Source: Paramecium octaurelia (Eukaryota; Ciliophora; Oligohymenophorea; Peniculida; Parameciidae). Taken from it: 64,000 nt of DNA. A program made the translations under genes and the position numbers. Under the pieces are notes generated by a model. It was not told the DNA's origin, made no database searches, and worked only from the letters and a program-made list of their open reading frames with translations. The stretch is taken from NCBI GenBank assembly GCA_905182995.1, contig CAJJDP010000004.1, forward strand, positions 666,417-730,416. The letters are read 5' to 3'. The stretch's first letter is position 1. Each line of letters opens with the position of its first letter. Of this stretch, positions 63,845-64,000 are shown one piece after another.

Positions 63845-64000
63845 TCAATATTAGATGATATATTCATTCAAGTCAGTCAAACTACCTTGTTAAATCGACT
63901 TGTATAACCACTCTGCATGAATAATTTTAATATTAGGGTTTGAATTGAGTATTGTTTATGCAGTAGACTTTAACATGATCTTCATTACTACCATTATATC
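63845..64000 (-). CDS. C-terminal end of a BRCT-like protein (partial)
   Basis: The last 51 codons of a minus-strand gene that continues beyond the window, ending at TGA 63845-63847. The sequence NPNIKIIHAEWLYKSIQQGS followed by L and later EYII looks like the end of a BRCT domain: the conserved Trp in the third helix, preceded by a hydrophobic strand and followed by a loop with EY. BRCT domains bind phosphoproteins in DNA repair and cell-cycle control. Only one half-domain is visible, so this is tentative. Confidence 0.5.

Overview
This window is macronuclear-type DNA of a Paramecium-like ciliate, probably Paramecium tetraurelia or a close relative. It is extremely AT-rich. Almost every gene reads through TAA and TAG as glutamine and stops only at TGA. 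The genes carry tiny introns (mostly 22-32 nt, GTA...TAG) and are packed tightly on both strands. Standard-code ORF finding breaks nearly every gene into pieces. The models below were rebuilt by hand with TGA as the only stop and short introns removed. Many have exon sums that are exact multiples of three; where they do not, this is stated.

Layout. 1-7166 holds two unrecognised proteins and a secreted Cys-rich protein whose 5' half lies in a near-perfect 1.34-kb tandem duplication broken by a single N at 4705. 7186-15074 holds an XLF/Cernunnos-like end-joining factor, a lipidated mini-protein, a P4-ATPase flippase and a LITAF-type membrane protein with a tail of 141 perfect hexanucleotide repeats. 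15259-29814 holds a cGMP-dependent protein kinase, a decayed FLVCR-like transporter, EMC5, eEF1B-gamma, a PAT-family transporter, a Qa-SNARE and an SNF1/AMPK-related kinase. 30308-45399 holds an importin-alpha-like protein, several unrecognised proteins, a MORN protein, prohibitin 2, XRN2/RAT1, Misato and a calcium-dependent protein kinase. 45683-64000 holds a tandem pair of purple acid phosphatases (the second with its metal site destroyed), BBS2, a SIN1/AVO1-like TORC2 subunit, a DUSP-AZUL-HECT ubiquitin ligase, a J-domain protein, a two-pore-type channel, a small-TIM-like protein, SNU23, an LRR protein and the end of a BRCT-like gene.

The genes are a housekeeping and signalling mix, not a functional cluster. 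Themes are membrane and ER biology (P4-ATPase, EMC5, syntaxin), Ca2+/cyclic-nucleotide signalling (PKG, CDPK, two-pore channel), cilia (BBS2) and DNA end joining (XLF), which in Paramecium is linked to programmed DNA elimination. The most unusual items are the 846-bp (EN)141 repeat gene, the DUSP-AZUL-HECT architecture, the active/dead phosphatase pair, the duplication with clustered substitutions, and repeated ATGA stop/start overlaps between co-oriented genes. Limits: domain calls were made by eye, intron positions are inferred, and several apparent frameshifts may be assembly errors.
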